From positions 1-27,467 of the forward strand of contig JAYMTA010000522.1 in the NCBI GenBank assembly GCA_036897625.1: a DNA stretch of 27,467 nucleotides, given 5' to 3'. Position numbers and translations under genes: made by a program. Origin of the DNA: Pelargonium cotyledonis. Taxonomy: Eukaryota > Streptophyta > Magnoliopsida > Geraniales > Geraniaceae. Below the pieces are notes generated by a model that was not told the DNA's origin, ran no database searches, and worked only from the letters and a program-made list of their open reading frames with translations. Shown here in pieces: positions 1 through 11,892 of this stretch (the stretch's first letter is position 1; the number at the start of each line of letters is the position of its first letter).

Positions 1-54
1 ATATATATATATGACGAGCTTGATTACAGTAATTAATCTGATGATGAAATGAAG
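1..54 (+). other. 3' end of an intron of the callose synthase gene
   Basis: AT dinucleotides (1-12) followed by intron-like sequence that ends in an AG acceptor at 53-54. The preceding exon, which would supply the first base of a split Cys codon, lies off the left edge. Confidence 0.6.
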
Positions 55-769
55 GTCGGTTCTATGCATTCGAGAAAGCGCACAGGTTGGATCAGAACTC
101 CAGCGGCCGTGGTGTCAGGCAGTTCAAGACCTCTCTCCTCCAAAGGCTAGAGCGGGTATTCAATTCTTCGCTTTGGCTTCGATTACGTGTCAGATTTCTA
201 TTGGTCCGCACTGTTTTTTTTTTTTTTTCCAAAATATGTTCTCTTTTGATTTTCCTCCAGCAGTTACAGTTGCAGCAACTGCTCGATTTTCCGTCATTTT
301 CGTCCTCCTATTCCTTTCTACTTTCGATTGCTTTTTTGTCTTCTCTCTCTTCGAATATGATCCACTGGTTTGTCATTTATGGCCATTTTCGTGCTTGCGA
401 AGAGGAATCGGGAATGAAGTGTTGATGGAATTTGCAGGATAATGCCTCCAGTCTGGCGTCTAGGGTTGAGAAGTCTGATGCAAAAGAAATCGAGACCTTC
501 TACTCGCAGTACTATGAGAAATATATCACGCAACTGCAGAAGGCAAAGAACGTTGATAGGTACTGAACTCCAATTTTTATGGCTCGATTGTTTGTTTGTT
601 TGTTTGGTTGTTTTAACTCTAATTTGTTGTTGCTTTTGTTGCTGTTGACAGAGCCCAGCTTGGCAAGGCCTATACCACTGCAGGAGTGCTTTTTGAAGTT
701 CTCTGTGCTGTTAACAAGACTGAGAAAGTTGATGAAGTTGCCCCAGAGGTTGGTCTCAACTTTCAATCC

Positions 770-801
<32 letters not shown>

Positions 802-3800
802 AATTTTTCTTATTACTGCATTATATAGTGTTTTGTTCGCGGTATCGAATTGTACAATTAGTGAAATAATCCTCAATATTGTTTCTTGGGAGTGTTTAGA
901 TTATTGCAGCAGCTAGAGATGTCCAGGAAAAGACTGAAATCTATGCTCCATATAACATTCTTCCCCTGGATGCTGCTGGGGCTTCTCAAGCTATCATGCA
1001 GCTTGATGAGGTATACTGTAAATTCTGTTTCGAACTGTTGCTGATTATCACAATTCATGATAGCATCTTTTTTAATTTCCTTCTGTTCTACTAGGTTAAA
1101 GCTGCAGTGGGTGCATTGTCCAACACGCGTAGCTTGACCTGGCCATCTCTCTTTGAGCAGCACAGACAGGCCACAGGAGATTTAGACGTCCTTGATTGGC
1201 TAAGGGCCATGTTTGGGTTCCAGGCATGTTGTTCAAATCAGAGATGAGATTTTGTTTGATTATGTGACGATACTGTTTGTTTTCAAATGACTGACTTGTG
1301 CGTTTGGTTTATTTCAATGACTTAAGTACAGAGGGACAATGTCAGGAACCAGAGGGAGCATTTGATTTTACTACTTGCCAATAATCACATAAGGCTTGAA
1401 CCGAAACCTGAACCTCTCAACAAGGCACGTGAAGATTCTCTCACTTCAGATTGTATTTCTCTTCCATTGTGGTACTTCATGAATTATGGTATTTCTGTGT
1501 GGTCCATACATGATAACATAACACTATATCATTCTAAGTGCTCCTAAACATCTATGAGCGACAGAGCATAGGTGTTTAATACAGCGTACATATGTTTGAG
1601 AAATTAACTTTCAGGTCATAGCAAAATCCATATTCTTAAATATCAAGGATGAGTTTCACATCTGGGCTGTAATTGAATTATCTACATTTTCTTCTCTGTT
1701 TAGCTTGATGATCGTGCTGTTACTGCTGTTATGAACAAGCTTTTCAAGAACTACAAAATATGGTGCAAATTTTTGGGCCGAAAACACAGTTTAAGGTAAG
1801 GACAAAACAGTTTGTGCATCTACTTCTTATAGTGGAATTTGTGAATTTTAGGTCTTAACTCAAGTTTCCATAGTATTATCTGAGAATACTGATGCTAAAG
1901 CGTACAAATCTTATTTCACATAGGCTTCCTCAAAGTGAGCAGGACATACAGCAGAGAAAGATACTCTACATGGGCCTATATCTACTCATATGGGGTGAAG
2001 CATCTAATATTCGCCTCATGCCTGAATGCCTATGCTTTATTTTTCATAATGTGCGTGGTGTTTATTTATCATTTTGGATTTTCAATTTCCAAGTCATTGA
2101 CATTTCCTTATGTTTAGTAAAATTATCAATCATGTCATCTACATGACTATGGACATCTTTTATATATGCACTCAGATGGCAATGGAACTCCACGGCCTGA
2201 TGGCTGGAAATGTCAGCATTGTTACTGGAGACAAAATTAAGACTTCTTATGGTGGGGATGATGAGGCTTTCCTGCGGAAGGTTATAACACCAATTTACCA
2301 TGTAATTGAAAAGGTATTTCCCTGTACAAACATGTGTTCTGTCCTATCCTTGAACTTCTGATTCTCAAGTATAGACATGACAATTGCATTTATGATACGC
2401 AGGAAGCTATGAAGAGCAGAGATGGAAAAGCTCCTAACTCAACTTGGTGTAACTATGACGACCTGAATGAGTATTTCTGGTATGTATCGTCTTTAATGTG
2501 TCTATTCAAGTGTTATTGGGGTATTATGTGGAGTTATAAAGCCCCCTCATATTATCTAAGTTTCGTTTTTCTCAATACTATTCAGGACAACTGATTGCTT
2601 CTCCCTCGGTTGGCCTATGCGTGACGATGGTGACTTTTTCAAATCAACACGTGATATGTCACAAGTACTCATATATTAAGTATTTTTTATGGTTAACAAT
2701 AATATCTATATCAATTCTCTGAATAATAATATTTTTTTATAACAGGGAAAAGGAAAACATTTTTCTCCCAAAAAACCTGCTGGAACAACAGGCAAATCGA
2801 CTTTTGTTGAGACCAGATCATTTTGGAATATCTTCCGAAGTTTTGATCGATTATGGACCTTTTATATACTGGCTTTACAGGTATTTAATAGCAACAAAGA
2901 AGAAACAGTGAAGTGACATTATAGTTACACCTGAGTTTTGGATTTTGTGCTCATAATCTAATTCTTTAAATTGTACTGTTTCAGGCAATGTTCATTGTTG
3001 CATTTAGTGGCGTTTCACTGTCAGGGATTTTGCGGAGGAATGTGATTTATTCTGTATCAAGTATTTTCATCACAGCAGCATTTCTGCGCTTCATCCAAAG
3101 TATGAGAATAGAGAGTTGTTTCTTAAATTTGTGAGAAAATTCTAAACCCAATTAAAGTTCTTACCAATAGTTTAAGCAGCATAGAAGCTGTTTTGACAAC
3201 TATCTGTTGGAATCCAAAATTGTTATGACAGATAAAAGAAATGCAGTCATCATTTGAAATGTATAATCTTCAAACTAGTTTCTTAAAAGAAAAGGGAAAT
3301 GGAACAAATTTGAAATATTTAATTATATATTTTAGTACATATATAATATAAATAAACTAATATGTTTTTACAATGTATATTGATATGCTGTATCATGAAT
3401 GACTTGTGTAATCTCACATTGTAGAGCAAGCATTATTTCATCTACACATATATATGAGCTTTGGCCTAGTTTGCTTTTTGGACAAACTCATGTTTACTCA
3501 GAAAATCTTTTATATTGCTCATCTACCTTTGGCCTATGTCTTCTTAAAAGTTTTTTTTTTTTCTGAAAGGAGGTAGATGTAAAGGCACAGTTTTTCTGTT
3601 TTTATTCTATGTGTAGTCTTCTACTTTTTTAGTGCCTTTTACTTAAAGTTTAAGTAAGATTATATGCAATATATATTGTGCTGGAATCAAGGTTATCCTA
3701 GCTGTTTCATTTCTGGTCAGTTTAGTCTGGTGCCAGTGTAGTAAGTGCTAACCAGAACAGTCAACTCCTATATTCAAAGGTCTGAAAATTTCAGCCTGTT

Positions 3801-6725
3801 TTCAGTGCTCCTGAAACAGAACACTGAATTGTCCATAACTTTTATTCTTGCATGGAAACTGAAAGACCTACCAGAACAGAACTCATAACAGATTGTTCAT
3901 AATTTCAAAACATATATGTAATAGTTCCTTGAAATTTCTCCATCATGAACAACAATGATTACAACCTTTAAAAATCTGGAAGAATTTTAAAGTGTGTGAT
4001 TGTAGTTGGTTATTAGAAGATTTTCTGAATGCATTTACTAACTCAGTTAAATTGATATTGGAGTCTATAGTCTATAGTAAATAATAAAGATAAAATTTCA
4101 ATGTCTTGATTATTCTTGAGCTGACTTGATTTGATTAATTATAGAATGTTTGGTTTGACATTACTGTTGAGTTTGTGACCTTTCACCCTTGTTTAATTCT
4201 ATTTAGCTAATATGTTGCTTAAATATGAAACTTGTTGTAGAACTCCATGATGCATATATTTGTGTGAAGAATGACCTAATTTATCTGCATGCATGAACCT
4301 TTTGTAAGCTTGCTTGTCCATGTTTTCAGTTTGTGATTATGAGTGTCTTGACACAAGGTCTTGATTTGCTTGTACTCATTTAAATTTTTCTATCTGAATC
4401 AGGTATTCTGGATCTTATTTTGAACTTCCCGGGATATCATAGGTGCACGTTCACTGATGTCACAAGAAACATGCTCAAGATGATTGTTAGTTTTGCATGG
4501 GCTGTCATTCTTCCTGTATTATATGTGAATTCCTCTGATGCCCCCAAAGCATTCAAAAAAATGTTTGCATTTGTTAGTGAAATAAAGGGTGTTCCACCTC
4601 TATATATGATGGCAGTGGTAGTATATTTGCTTCCTAATTTATTAACAGCGGCATTATTCCTTTTTCCAATGCTTCGACGCTGGATTGAGAACTCAGACTG
4701 GCTTATCGTTAGGTTGCTTTTATGGTGGTCACAGGTATACATATTATCATCTGCCTTCTCTTCTTTCCTTTATTCTCTTGTGTGTTTCATAGTGTTAAAT
4801 TTCAATAACGGGCTAAATACAATGGCTTGGGCTTCCACTACTAAAAGGTCAACCTTGTTAATAGGGTTTCACTTACACCATTATTTAGCCACTTTACCTC
4901 ATATTTTACCAATGTGGATCACTTAACATATAGCATAGTTTATTTGATTTTTGTCTAGTTGGGTTGACTTGTAGTATGCAGCAGAAATTTATTGGATTCT
5001 ATGGAGAGAAAAAAGACCCACTAAAAGAGTTCCGTACTAGCTAAGAAATGTCTCCTTAGGTCAATTTTGTGTAAGCTAGAGAACTTATTGTGCTAAGTGT
5101 TCTCAACTAAAGAAAAGCTATGGCCTGTGACTCTTGTTGTAGGCAGACATTACTGGATATATAGACTCAGATAGCTATTGTTTGGAAACTCTTATAAATT
5201 TTGACATGCTGTCAGTGACTACAAAAGCTATTTCTCTAATAATCGTAGAAACCTAAATAGTTGTAGTTATCTACTTCGAGGTTGCATCTTGCGAGATAAT
5301 CCTCACCTGTAGTTCTGTAACGTAAATTTTGATAAATTCAGTTACTTTTCATCTCAAATTGGAGCTATCTTTATTGTAATGTTTGTTTAGGTTATAATAT
5401 ATTATCACCGTAATCATTTCTCTGGATTGTCTAAAAGTAAATAACTTAAGTTTGTGCTGTTTAGATTGTGTTCATGCATGCTTATTAACCAATAATATGC
5501 CTTAGATTGTTGGGGTGTCTCTTTGTTGATGATTTATCAGATAAATCACCAAACTTAATGAGACTATGGGGACGGTTAGACTTCAATTTTCCATTTCATA
5601 CATGATAGCAATATTAATGTGAATACTAGTTTGCAATCAAAATAGATTTTTGCCGGGTTGAGGCTGTAATATACTTTCGTAACACTTTAGGAAGGAGCAG
5701 AAAGTGTGAGTACACTACCTATATATATATATATATATATGCGTAAGATTTATGTACATTTGAATCAATCATGGACTTTATAGACCGATTACTTGTCTCA
5801 TTTGAGTTTCATAGTGCCATATCATCATCTTTAAATTATATAGTCAATGTAAGTTGTGGTCTGTTTTGCTCCTGCGCACAGTTTTAGTTGAATCAGAAGC
5901 ATAGTTCTCTTATTGACATTTTACTCAAGTTATATGCAAATGTTGTTTCATCTATTGACAACATTGTTTGCCATCTGCAGCCCAGAATTTATGTTGGGAG
6001 GGGAATGCATGAAAGTCAGTTTGCACTTATAAAGTGAGTTGAGAGCACACTTTTTTCACTCTGATTTAGTCATAGATTTTATATCTTGCATTCTTCTAAT
6101 GTTACTTCTTTCACTATTATGTTTAATGTCAGGTATACTATCTTTTGGGTGTTACTTCTTTGTTCCAAATTTGCATTTAGTTATTTTATCCAGGTAATCT
6201 GCTTGTTTGCCATAATTTTTTTTAGTATTTTTTTTAATTGTTAGTTGATTACATGAGGGCATCCAGGATTCTTTTTACCATTTATCTATTTATTCCTCAG
6301 ATAAAACCTTTAGTGAAGCCAACGAAAGATATAATGAATATTCGTAGTGTCAGATATGTTTGGCACGAATTTTTCCCTGACGGTATATTTGCTCTGTTGC
6401 TCTGTAAAATATTTTCAGTTCAATTTGTTGTTTTCTTGTTTGAAGACTTTTTTTCTTTTGTAAATATGCAGCTAAAAACCACTATGGAGCCGTTGCCACA
6501 CTCTGGGCACCAATAATCACCGTGCGTTTTGCTAACTTTGTCCATATATGTCAATAGTTAGCTCAGTTGCAGTAGTATGACCACTCCAAAAATTGTCTTT
6601 CTAGAGGAAATCCTCATTGATTTACAACTTAAATGCAGGTTTATTTTATGGACACTCAAATTTGGTATGCTATTTTCTCGACCCTGTATGGTGGTTTTGT
6701 AGGAGCGATTGATCGTCTAGGAGAG
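55..6725 (+). CDS. CALS5: Callose synthase, N-terminal third only (CalS5/GSL2-like), partial
   Basis: Plant 1,3-beta-glucan synthase, a plasma-membrane enzyme that makes callose from UDP-glucose; CalS5 builds the callose wall around pollen tetrads. Exons: 55-155, 438-559, 652-748, 900-1010, 1095-1223, 1332-1424, 1704-1795, 1924-2050, 2176-2313, 2403-2479, 2586-2664, 2746-2880, 2985-3099, 4403-4734, 5981-6033, 6133-6193, 6301-6382, 6472-6521, 6639-6725. They join into 693 open codons with no stop. Recognisable blocks are [63 protein letters not shown] and [10 protein letters not shown], followed by about six hydrophobic helices. [10 protein letters not shown] just after the first exon favours CalS5 over CalS1/3/7, from memory. 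The start lies left of the window. A full protein is about 1,900 residues; the exon normally following DRLGE (IRTLGMLRSRF) and the whole glucan-synthase domain are absent, so this piece cannot make callose. Introns after 1223 and 1424 use GC donors. Family certain, paralogue likely. Confidence 0.85.
771..801 (+). repeat. Compound (TA)n(TG)n microsatellite
   Basis: Alternating TA followed by about ten TG units in the intron after the third visible callose synthase exon. Likely length-variable; no function inferred. Confidence 0.9.
1224..1331 (+). other. GC-AG intron in the callose synthase gene
   Basis: The exon ends FGFQ (CAG) and the intron begins GCATGT. The next exon starts AGG GAC AAT (RDN), as in the family. 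The nearest GT is four bases downstream and would shift the frame, so the GC donor is needed. Confidence 0.8.
1425..1703 (+). other. Second GC-AG intron in the callose synthase gene
   Basis: The exon ends PEPLNK (AAG) and the intron begins GCACGT. The next exon starts CTT GAT GAT (LDD). A GT four bases on would break the frame. Confidence 0.8.
3100..4402 (+). other. Large intron of the callose synthase gene (1.3 kb)
   Basis: It splits the Ser codon of the IQS-ILD junction. The content is AT-rich and non-coding, with an imperfect dyad near 3800-3830 (TTCAGTGCTC against GAACACTGAA). I see no second gene or clear transposon here. Confidence 0.7.
4735..5980 (+). other. Large intron of the callose synthase gene (1.25 kb)
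   Basis: It lies between WWSQ and [10 protein letters not shown]-rich and non-coding, with a TA microsatellite at about 5721-5740. No other gene recognised. Confidence 0.7.
5721..5740 (+). repeat. (TA)n microsatellite
   Basis: About ten TA units inside the intron that precedes the exon encoding PRIYVGRG. Confidence 0.85.
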
Positions 6726-7493
6726 GTAATCCTTCTTACTGTTTCTTCCCCCCCTAGCTTAAGAACTACTTCTGAACTCTTCCCTTGCAATGTTGAGTCC
6801 GGTACTAAAATACATCATCTGGATTTAATCGTCTATACATCTTCACTGAACTTTCATGCTCGTTCATTGTTATTGTTTTCTACATGCCACTAAAATCCTA
6901 AGAATCTTCATTGATCGAACCATGAATGCAGTGAGATGGCTACTAGCTTGAATGCCCAACTGGTTTCAGTTAAAAAGTTATTTTCGGTGGAATATGAATT
7001 TCCTTAGCCAGCCAGCCCTAGGAACTCAGTTAATGACATGTCGTTGGGTTGGTTTTCTGGCATGCTTTAAGTGGGAGTGAATAGGACTATATAAAGATTG
7101 GCAGTGTTTTTTTTTTTTTTTTTTTTTTTGGTGGGGGTGGGGGGGGGTGGAATGAGATAGCCAACAGTTCATTCTTGCTTTGTGTCGCCTAGATGTTTTG
7201 GCCATATCCTATGAAATTTAATTATCCATCAATTAAGAGCCTCACTATGCACTCTATAGTCATCATGCAACAATCCTTGCTTATGCATTATTATGTTTGT
7301 TTGTCATGCATTTAAAACCCAATCTTTTTTTGCTTATGTTAAATTGAAACCATATTTGAACTTCAATGCTCATAGTGCTATATTTGATCGTATGTAGTTA
7401 GATGTTTTACAAGTTTGATCTGGGATATGTTTCTTCTAAAACCTTTTTGATGAACTCAGAAAAATTATTCTTTTGATGTTTAATTTATTACAG
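6726..7493 (+). other. Joining intron between the callose synthase and tRNase Z pieces
   Basis: The left side is a phase-0 GT donor after DRLGE, the callose synthase exon end. The right side is a phase-0 AG acceptor before GLQRFCTEH, a tRNase Z exon start. I read the 768 bp for the expected next callose synthase exon (IRTLGMLRSRF) and for the expected preceding tRNase Z exon (ending roughly FNAGE) and found neither. It holds a T23 run followed by a G-rich tract at 7107-7150. No promoter or terminator is evident. Confidence 0.75.
7107..7150 (+). repeat. T23 homopolymer plus G-rich, G-quadruplex-capable tract
   Basis: Twenty-three T residues (7107-7129), then G runs of 2, 5, 9 and 2 separated by single T residues (7130-7150). 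It sits in the intron joining two unrelated genes and is hard to sequence or assemble. The long G runs could fold as a G-quadruplex. Confidence 0.9.
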
Positions 7494-10400
7494 GGACTTC
7501 AACGATTCTGCACAGAGCATGGGATTAAGCTATCAAAGGTAATTGGATAACTGTGAACTGTCCTTTTCCGTTCTTTATGAGTAGCTTTTGTGTTTTCTTC
7601 CTAATTTGTTTTAAGTGGTTTTCCTTGTAATGGGGATGAATAAATGCTGACAAATCCATGCATTTCTCCAGGTAGATCATATATTCCTCTCTCGTGTTTG
7701 CTCAGAGACTACTGGTGGAGTTCCAGGTTTGTCGCTTGATTAAATAGCAAAGGACAAATAAATTTTTGGTCATTAACTGTTTTACCTCAACACTTTTACC
7801 AAAAACAGGTGACGTGCAACTAGATTTTGTATCTTAGATCTTAGTATAATCTCCCAAATTCACAGTTTTTACTTTGTCTTGCAGGTTTGTTTTTGACTTT
7901 GGCGGGCATGGGGGATGAAGGCTTGTCTGTGAGTACTATATTGAATTCCTTAAGTACATGCGCTTTTATTAATTGATTAATCCTAGTTCAATGGTGGTTA
8001 GCAACTCTACCATGTATCATTTTAAGATGTAGTCTCTACTATTTTGAAGGTCAACCTATGGGGTCCATCTGATCTTAAGTATCTTGTTAATGCAATGAGC
8101 ACCTTCATCCCAAATGCTGCCATGGTTCACACCCAGAGCTTCGGACCAGATCCTAGTTCAAATGCAGTTCCTGATCCAATTAAGCCTCCAGAGCCCATTG
8201 TCCTCATTGAAGACGAGCTTGTCAAAATATCAGCTATTCTCCTACAGCCAAGGTGCTCAGGAGGGTCTACGATCTTGAATGCAGGAGCCATTGCAGATAG
8301 TTCTATAGAGAAGGGCTGTCTAAAAGAAAGAATGGATCAGTTTACACAATATAATGCTTCAAACAAGAAAGCTTGGCCAGCAGCAAAGCCTGGTGATATT
8401 TCTGTTATTTATGTTTGTGAACTACCTGAAGTTAAGGGTAAATTTCATCCTGAAAGAGCCATGGCTCTTGGTTTGAGACCCGGGCCAAAATATCAAAAAT
8501 TACAACGAGGGAGTTCAGTTGAGTCAGATCAACAAGATATCATGGTGGGTCTCAATAGCAATGAATCAAAGTGAAATCTGTTACCTTTTCTCTTTTCTTT
8601 ACTTTTGATGTATCTGAAGTCTCTTTTGCAATTTATTTTAATATTTGACACGATTCTTTGTTGCCTAGATTCATCCAAGCGATGTAATGGACCCTTCTCT
8701 TCCTGGTCCCATCGTTTTTCTTGTTGACTGCCCTACCGAGTCTCATGTGCAAGAATTATTGTCCATGCAATCTCTTAATCATTATTATGTAGATGACCTA
8801 CAGAATCCAACAGATGGCGCTAAATCTGTAAGTTGCATCATTCATTTAGGCCCTGCGCCCATTGTAAGTAGTCCCAACTATCAGAAGTGGATGGCGAGAT
8901 TTGGTTCAGCCCAACATATTATGGCAGGACATGAAATGTGAATCCCTTCCCTACAAATATTGTTAACTTTTGTTAATTGATATTTTCTATCAGCTTACTC
9001 ATTGATATTTGCAGGAAGAATGCGAAGATTCCAATCCTAAATTCCAGTGCAAGAATTGCTACACGACTTAATTACTTGTGCCCTCAATTCTTTCCCTATC
9101 CGGGTTTTATGTCTCGTCAGCTCCTTAACTACTCAGCACCAGAGCCAACTGCTTTAAGTGAGGTTTGTTATTACATCTTCAGATACCAATGCTTATAATA
9201 GTGTTTTTTGGGATCGGCTATGGTTGAAAATGTCCCCAAGCTAACAAAGTAGTTGATTTGGTTTCATTTTATAGGTTCCTGTTTCAGAGCTTTCTGAAAG
9301 CATTTCAGCTGAAAATTTACTGAAGGTATGAAAAGCTGGTGTACACGATAGTATTTAATACTCCATCCGTTCTGGAATGAGTGTCTTGGTTTCTATGTTG
9401 AGAAAAATGAATGAGAAGTTAGTTAATGTTGTACATTTTTTCGTGTAATCCTATGAACATATGTTGTAGCAAACTCAAGAGATACTAACTAGCTTATTAT
9501 AGGGATAATATTTAACTTATTTTGGGACAAAAATACAAGGAAAACATGACACTTTTTTTGGGAAGGAGGGAACATCAAATAATACATCCTTGCATTGATT
9601 GCCTTGTCACTGAATATCATATATACACACACAGGCTGGACTTTGTTAATATTGTTTTGATGCTTTTATTTGGTTATCCCCGTCTCTATATTCCAATATA
9701 TGCTGAATTTGTAACTCCCAACTAATGTTTCAGCCCTATCCCCCTTGGCTATAGAAGGAAAGTTAAGCCATTTTGGGTGTGTGGAGTTCTGCTTTGTCTT
9801 ATTTAATAGGCCCTTACGTTTTGACGCTTAATGCATGATCTAAATTAGTTTTGGATTCTAATTTTGTCCATTTGAACAGTTCACTTTGCGCCCTTATGCT
9901 CAACTAGGATTGGACAGATCTTGTGTTCCAAGTTTGATGACTTCCTCAGACATCACTAATGAGTTACTTTCAGAAATTCCAGAGATTGAAGATGCTGCCC
10001 AAGATGTTAGCCGGTTTTGGTATGAGTCGGGAAAAAGGAACGAAAAGACGACGTCAATGCAAGATAATAACACCTTTATTGAAGAGCCTTGGTTGAATGA
10101 GAGTACACTTCCTAGCTGTTTAGAGAATATAAAGAGAGATGATCTGGAGATAGTTTTTTTGGGTACCGGTTCCTCCGAACCATCTAAATACAGGAATGTT
10201 ACTTCTATCTATATCAATCTTTTTGCAAAAGGTGGTATACTCTTAGATTGTGGGGAAGGAACCCTTGGACAGCTCAAAAGAAGGTATAGGATCAATTCTT
10301 GAGTCTTTTATAGCATAGTTAAGAGCTTTTTTCGCTTCTGATATGGCAATTTTTTCTTCATGATTATGATTTGTTTTGGTTGATGTGCTTTGGGAGCAGA

Positions 10401-11892
10401 TATGGTGTCAAGGATGCAGACGACGCCGTGAGAAATTTAAGGTGTATATGGATTTCTCATATACATGCCGATCATCACACCGGTATAACCAGAATACTGG
10501 CTTTAAGACGTGATTTGTTAAAGGATGTCCCTCACAAACCATTGCTTGTTGTGGCACCAAGGATGCTAAAAAGATTTTTAGATGGATATCAAGCACTCGA
10601 AGATCTTGATATGGAATTCCTTGATTGCAGGCACATTACATTAGCTTCATTAGATGCTTTCGAAAGTAGTATCAAATCGAACAAAGATAACTCCTCTCCA
10701 GGAAATAGTTTTGAAGACAAAAACAATAAAAATACTTTAGATTCTACATTGTTTGCTAGAGGAGCCCCAATGCAGAGCTATTGGAAGATACCACTTAGTC
10801 CAGTTGACAGAGCTGCATTTTCACTTCTAAAGAGCTTGAAGAAAGAGCTTAGCGAAGCGGGCATCGAGTCTTTGGTTAGCTTTCCTGTTGTCCACTGTCC
10901 ACAGGCATATGGCGTTATCCTCAAGGCATCCGAAAAACTCAACAGTGTCGGCAAAGTAATACCGGGGTGGAAGGTTGTGTACTCTGGCGACACAAGGCCC
11001 TGTCCGGCAGTGATAGAAGCATCTCGAGATGCGACAGTTCTAATTCATGAGGTGCGTGATAACTGATAACTGATAACTGTGTACTTTCCTTAGTTAATCA
11101 CTACTATAATTTAGACACTAGGAGACTATACGGAACTGTGTTGGATGATGTGACAATGTTCTGTGAATGAATAATAGTTACTTGTAAATCACTGAAACTT
11201 AGCTACGTGTTGTGAAATAGTCATGAATTCTTGTGAAGATTAAGGTAGCTTTAGGATCAGAAGTTTTGAAATGAGAATGAGAATCAAGAATGGTAATGTG
11301 ATTTTCATTACAAAATCATTTTCACAACCAAAAGATCGTAATCCAAGAGATTCTCATTCTTATTCTTGATTCTCATTCCCGAACAGAAATTCTAACTGAA
11401 TTCATTGTCTTTATTCTATCAATATTAGACATGATCTGAGTTCAGAGTCAACCTAGCTTGAAGACTATTTGTTTTTCTTGATTTAGAAAGTGTTTTTACT
11501 TGTTCAAGAACATATAAAACTAGAGAAAGACTAAAAAAACAAACAACGATACTGCTCGTTCTCTTTGTTTGTTGCAGGCAACCTTTGAGGACGCCTTGAT
11601 GGACGAAGCAGTAGCAAGAAAACACAGCACAACAAAGGAAGCCATAGAAGTTGGGTCCTCTGCAGGAGCATATCGCATCATTCTTACGCATTTCAGCCAG
11701 CGATACCCAAAAGTCCCCGTTCTTGAAGATTCGCAGATGCAGAGAACATGCATTGCCTTCGACATGATGAGTGTCAACGTAGCGGATTTGTCCGTAATGC
11801 CCAAGCTTTTTCCACACATCAAGCTTCTCTTCAAAAACGAGATGATAGTAGAGGAGCCAGAGGACGTGGATGCTGCAAGCGTAGCGGCTTGA
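7494..11892 (+). CDS. TRZ4: Long-form tRNase Z (ELAC2/TRZ4 type), N-terminus missing
   Basis: Zinc-dependent endonuclease that trims the 3' trailer of precursor tRNAs; plant long forms act in mitochondria and the nucleus. Exons: 7494-7538, 7672-7726, 7885-7928, 8050-8544, 8669-8937, 9015-9162, 9275-9325, 9880-10283, 10400-11051, 11578-11892, giving 825 codons plus TGA. Residues count from the first visible codon: SETTGGVPGL and WGPSDLKYL of the N-terminal lactamase half, an exosite GP motif GLRPGPKYQKL (about 186-196), PSKYRN (about 469-474), the metal-binding HIHADHH (524-530), GDTRP (Asp about 701), HEATFED (720-726) and the late His in LTHFSQRYP (about 759). All main catalytic residues are present. 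The family is about 940 residues, so roughly 110-120 N-terminal residues, including the targeting peptide, are missing. No own start codon is visible; the open frame continues in phase from the callose synthase exon. TRZ4 is preferred over TRZ3 because MTV1 follows. Confidence 0.87.
9361..9572. mobile_element. Stowaway-like MITE (Tc1/mariner type), copy A
   Basis: It begins CTCCATCCGTTC directly after a TA and ends GGGAAGGAGGGAA, an imperfect inverted repeat of the plant CTCCCTCCGTCCC terminus. It lies in the tRNase Z intron 9326-9879. Its interior shares several blocks with the copy at 21124-21346, such as CTTGGTTTC, GTTGTACATTT and ACTTATTTTGGGA. The right TA is degraded. Confidence 0.75.
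11052..11577 (+). other. Last intron of the tRNase Z gene
   Basis: It splits the HE|ATFED motif. It carries the inverted-repeat element at 11275-11378; the rest is AT-rich and unremarkable. Confidence 0.75.
11275..11378. repeat. MITE-like inverted repeat in the last tRNase Z intron
   Basis: Perfect 17-bp inverted arms GAATGAGAATCAAGAAT (11275-11291) and its complement (11362-11378), 70 bp apart. Flanking bases continue as a weaker inverted repeat. The motif resembles the interior of the element at 25350-25531, so it may be a worn relative. No target duplication identified. Confidence 0.55.

Noticed and set aside
6726-7493. A hidden tRNase Z start exon or its own promoter between the two genes
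   Set aside because: No frame encodes the expected N-terminal lactamase start or a transit-like peptide, and no convincing TATA plus leader pattern was seen.
8545-8574. Read-through of a tRNase Z exon to a nearby stop
   Set aside because: The donor ATG|GTGGGT at 8545 followed by the exon starting IHPSDV restores the family sequence. The extension is intron.
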